Below are positions 4,487-5,730 of a DNA stretch of 5,730 nt, one piece after another; within the stretch, counting starts at the first letter, position 1; the number at the start of each line of letters is the position of its first letter. Under the pieces are notes generated by a model, which was given only the letters and a program-made list of their open reading frames with translations, searched no databases and was not told the DNA's origin. The stretch is from assembly GCA_900321845.1 (NCBI GenBank), contig ONXT01000066.1:1-5730 (forward strand), in the 5' to 3' direction. The translations under genes were made by a program, and so were the position numbers. The stretch comes from an uncultured Bacteroidales bacterium. GTDB taxonomy: Bacteria; Bacteroidota; Bacteroidia; Bacteroidales; WCHB1-69.

Positions 4487-5730
4487 ATGCGCAGGATTAG
4501 TCTGTTTCTCTTTGCAATTTGTTGTTTGGCCGGCTGTGCAAAAATCGTGACCCCGGTCGGTGGACCGAAGGATGTGACGCCTCCGGAGGTTGTCAAGGAG
4601 GTGCCACCCAGCGGGCAGACGCATTTTACCGGCAATGTAATCAGAATCAGCTTCAATGAATTTGTCACATTGGAAAACACGATGGAAAATGTGCTGATTT
4701 CCCCCCCCTTGGATCATCAGCCGACATTTACCCTCTCAGGCAAAACGTTGACAATCAAAATACAGGATACGCTTCAGCCCAATCGGACCTACAATTTCGG
4801 TTTTGCAGATTGTATTCGCGACTTCACCGAGGGGAATCCGATTCCCTACTACAATTATGCATTTTCAACGGGGGATTACGTGGATTCCATGCAACTCCGC
4901 GGCAAGGTGACGGATGCGCTGACAGGCCAGCCTGTTACCGACTGCTTTGTCTTCGCTTATTCGGAAGATATTGATTCCCTGCCACTTACCACTCGCCCCC
5001 AGTTTGTCACCATGACGCGAAAGGACGGCTCGTTCACAATTAAGAACATCAAGGGCGGCGATTTCAAGATTTTCGCCCTCAAGGATATCAACAACAACCT
5101 GATTTTTGATTTGCCCAATGAGTCGATAGCATTTGCCGATAAATGCTACACCTCAATTTATATTCCTGAGCAGAAGGATACTACGACCACGGATTCCACG
5201 TCGAGTCCTACGGCCACCAATTCCCTGAAAGATGCTTCTCAGGTTGAGTACCCGAGCATCTCCCTTAGATTGTTTACCGAAGAGGATTCTACGCAGGCTT
5301 TTGTTAAAATGCAGAATAAGGAAGTGGGGAAATATGAGTTTTTCTACAAGAGTTCAATCAAAAATCTGCAGAAAAACTTCCTCTCCGACACAGTTCCCGA
5401 TTATTGGGAAGTTTTGCATGGCGATACCCTCACTTGGTATTTGAAAGAGCCGATTTCGGATACACTGCGTGTTGCGCTGACGGTGAATGACACGGTTTGC
5501 GATACCTTGCAACTCACCCCTTTCAAAGGGAAGGAAAAAGCGGGCAGACAGCGGCAAGCCAAGCCTAAATACTTGAGTGTCAGTACTAAAAATCAAGGGG
5601 AGCTGTATAAGAAAATTCTCCTTCAGTTCGGTTATCCTATTCGCCCCGTGGAGGAATTCGAGGCAATGCTGGTCAGCAAGCACAAGTACTCGGGAAACGA
5701 CACTTCCTATCTAAAGTTCTCTGTTCCAGA
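4487..5730 (+). CDS. Ig-like (Big_5/SbsA-type) domain lipoprotein, 5' part (runs off the right edge)
   Basis: An open frame of 414 codons continues past the window end. The start MRRISLFLFAICCLAGC has a lipobox LAGC with the lipidated Cys at 17. The next residue is Ala and no Asp follows, which fits outer-membrane targeting. The motif GGPKD-x-TPP at 25-33 and the SFNEF, ISPPL, LQPNRTY and FSTGDY blocks at about 50-130 match the Bacteroidota lipoprotein family with an N-terminal Big_5 (SbsA-like Ig) domain. Residues about 136-200 resemble a carboxypeptidase-regulatory/Cna-B-type beta domain (LRGKVTDALTGQPV, KDGSFTIKNIKGG). An Asp/Asn-rich loop DINNNLIFD follows at 200-208. A Thr/Ser linker sits near 231-246, then a less recognisable beta-rich region. 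The ATG is 1 nt after the preceding stop, so it is cotranscribed with the transglycosylase. The molecular role of the family is not established; a structural or assembly role at the outer membrane is inference. A C8 run lies at codons 72-74 but the frame stays intact. Confidence 0.85.
   Translation, partial: MRRISLFLFAICCLAGCAKIVTPVGGPKDVTPPEVVKEVPPSGQTHFTGNVIRISFNEFVTLENTMENVLISPPLDHQPTFTLSGKTLTIKIQDTLQPNRTYNFGFADCIRDFTEGNPIPYYNYAFSTGDYVDSMQLRGKVTDALTGQPVTDCFVFAYSEDIDSLPLTTRPQFVTMTRKDGSFTIKNIKGGDFKIFALKDINNNLIFDLPNESIAFADKCYTSIYIPEQKDTTTTDSTSSPTATNSLKDASQVEYPSISLRLFTEEDSTQAFVKMQNKEVGKYEFFYKSSIKNLQKNFLSDTVPDYWEVLHGDTLTWYLKEPISDTLRVALTVNDTVCDTLQLTPFKGKEKAGRQRQAKPKYLSVSTKNQGELYKKILLQFGYPIRPVEEFEAMLVSKHKYSGNDTSYLKFSVP
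4701..4708 (+). repeat. C8 homopolymer in the lipoprotein gene
   Basis: Eight consecutive cytosines encode the end of S72 and all of P73-P74 in the conserved ISPP motif. Conserved family sequence on both sides shows the frame is correct as given. Tracts like this are prone to slippage and to sequencing error. A phase-variation role is only a possibility. Confidence 0.6.

Overview
The window looks like chromosomal DNA of a Bacteroidota bacterium, most likely an anaerobic member of the Bacteroidales. This rests on three things seen in the sequence: TAnnTTTG-type -7 promoter elements upstream of both divergent transcription units, no clear Shine-Dalgarno sequence before any start codon, and signal peptides ending in ...LAQ or ...TAQ. 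The protein families agree: an rnfB-rnfC order with a four-ferredoxin-motif RnfB, and a lipoprotein with a GGPKD-x-TPP motif after its lipobox. Base composition appears intermediate by eye. Nothing suggests a plasmid, prophage or insertion sequence.

Left part, minus strand (1-1221): the start of an Rnf operon. RnfB (313-1221) is complete. RnfC (304 down to the window edge) is only its N-terminal 101 residues. Rnf couples electron transfer between reduced ferredoxin and NAD+ to ion pumping across the inner membrane. The rest of the operon (rnfD, G, E, A) would lie beyond position 1.

Middle (1222-1429): a 208-bp divergent intergenic region with a predicted -7 element for each direction. It also holds a 14-bp palindrome in the rnfB leader, and paired AAAAGCCG direct repeats with a small hairpin upstream of the plus-strand -7 element.

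Right part, plus strand (1430-5730): three tightly packed genes for exported proteins, read as one operon. They are a 502-residue secreted MORN-variant repeat protein, a 516-residue MltD-like lytic transglycosylase with two C-terminal LysM domains, and an outer-membrane-type lipoprotein with an Ig-like (Big_5/SbsA-like) domain that runs off the right edge. The first two overlap by 4 nt (ATGA); the second and third are separated by 1 nt. The layout suggests a cell-envelope unit: the transglycosylase cuts peptidoglycan, while the MORN protein and lipoprotein may be structural or scaffolding partners. That partnership is inferred from gene order only.

No RNA gene, CRISPR array, transposon or convincing terminator was found. 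I see no clearly new system. The most useful second looks are the uncharacterised three-gene envelope operon, the repeat architecture of the MORN protein, a frame-breaking 10-bp tandem repeat in its signal peptide, and a C8 tract in the lipoprotein gene.
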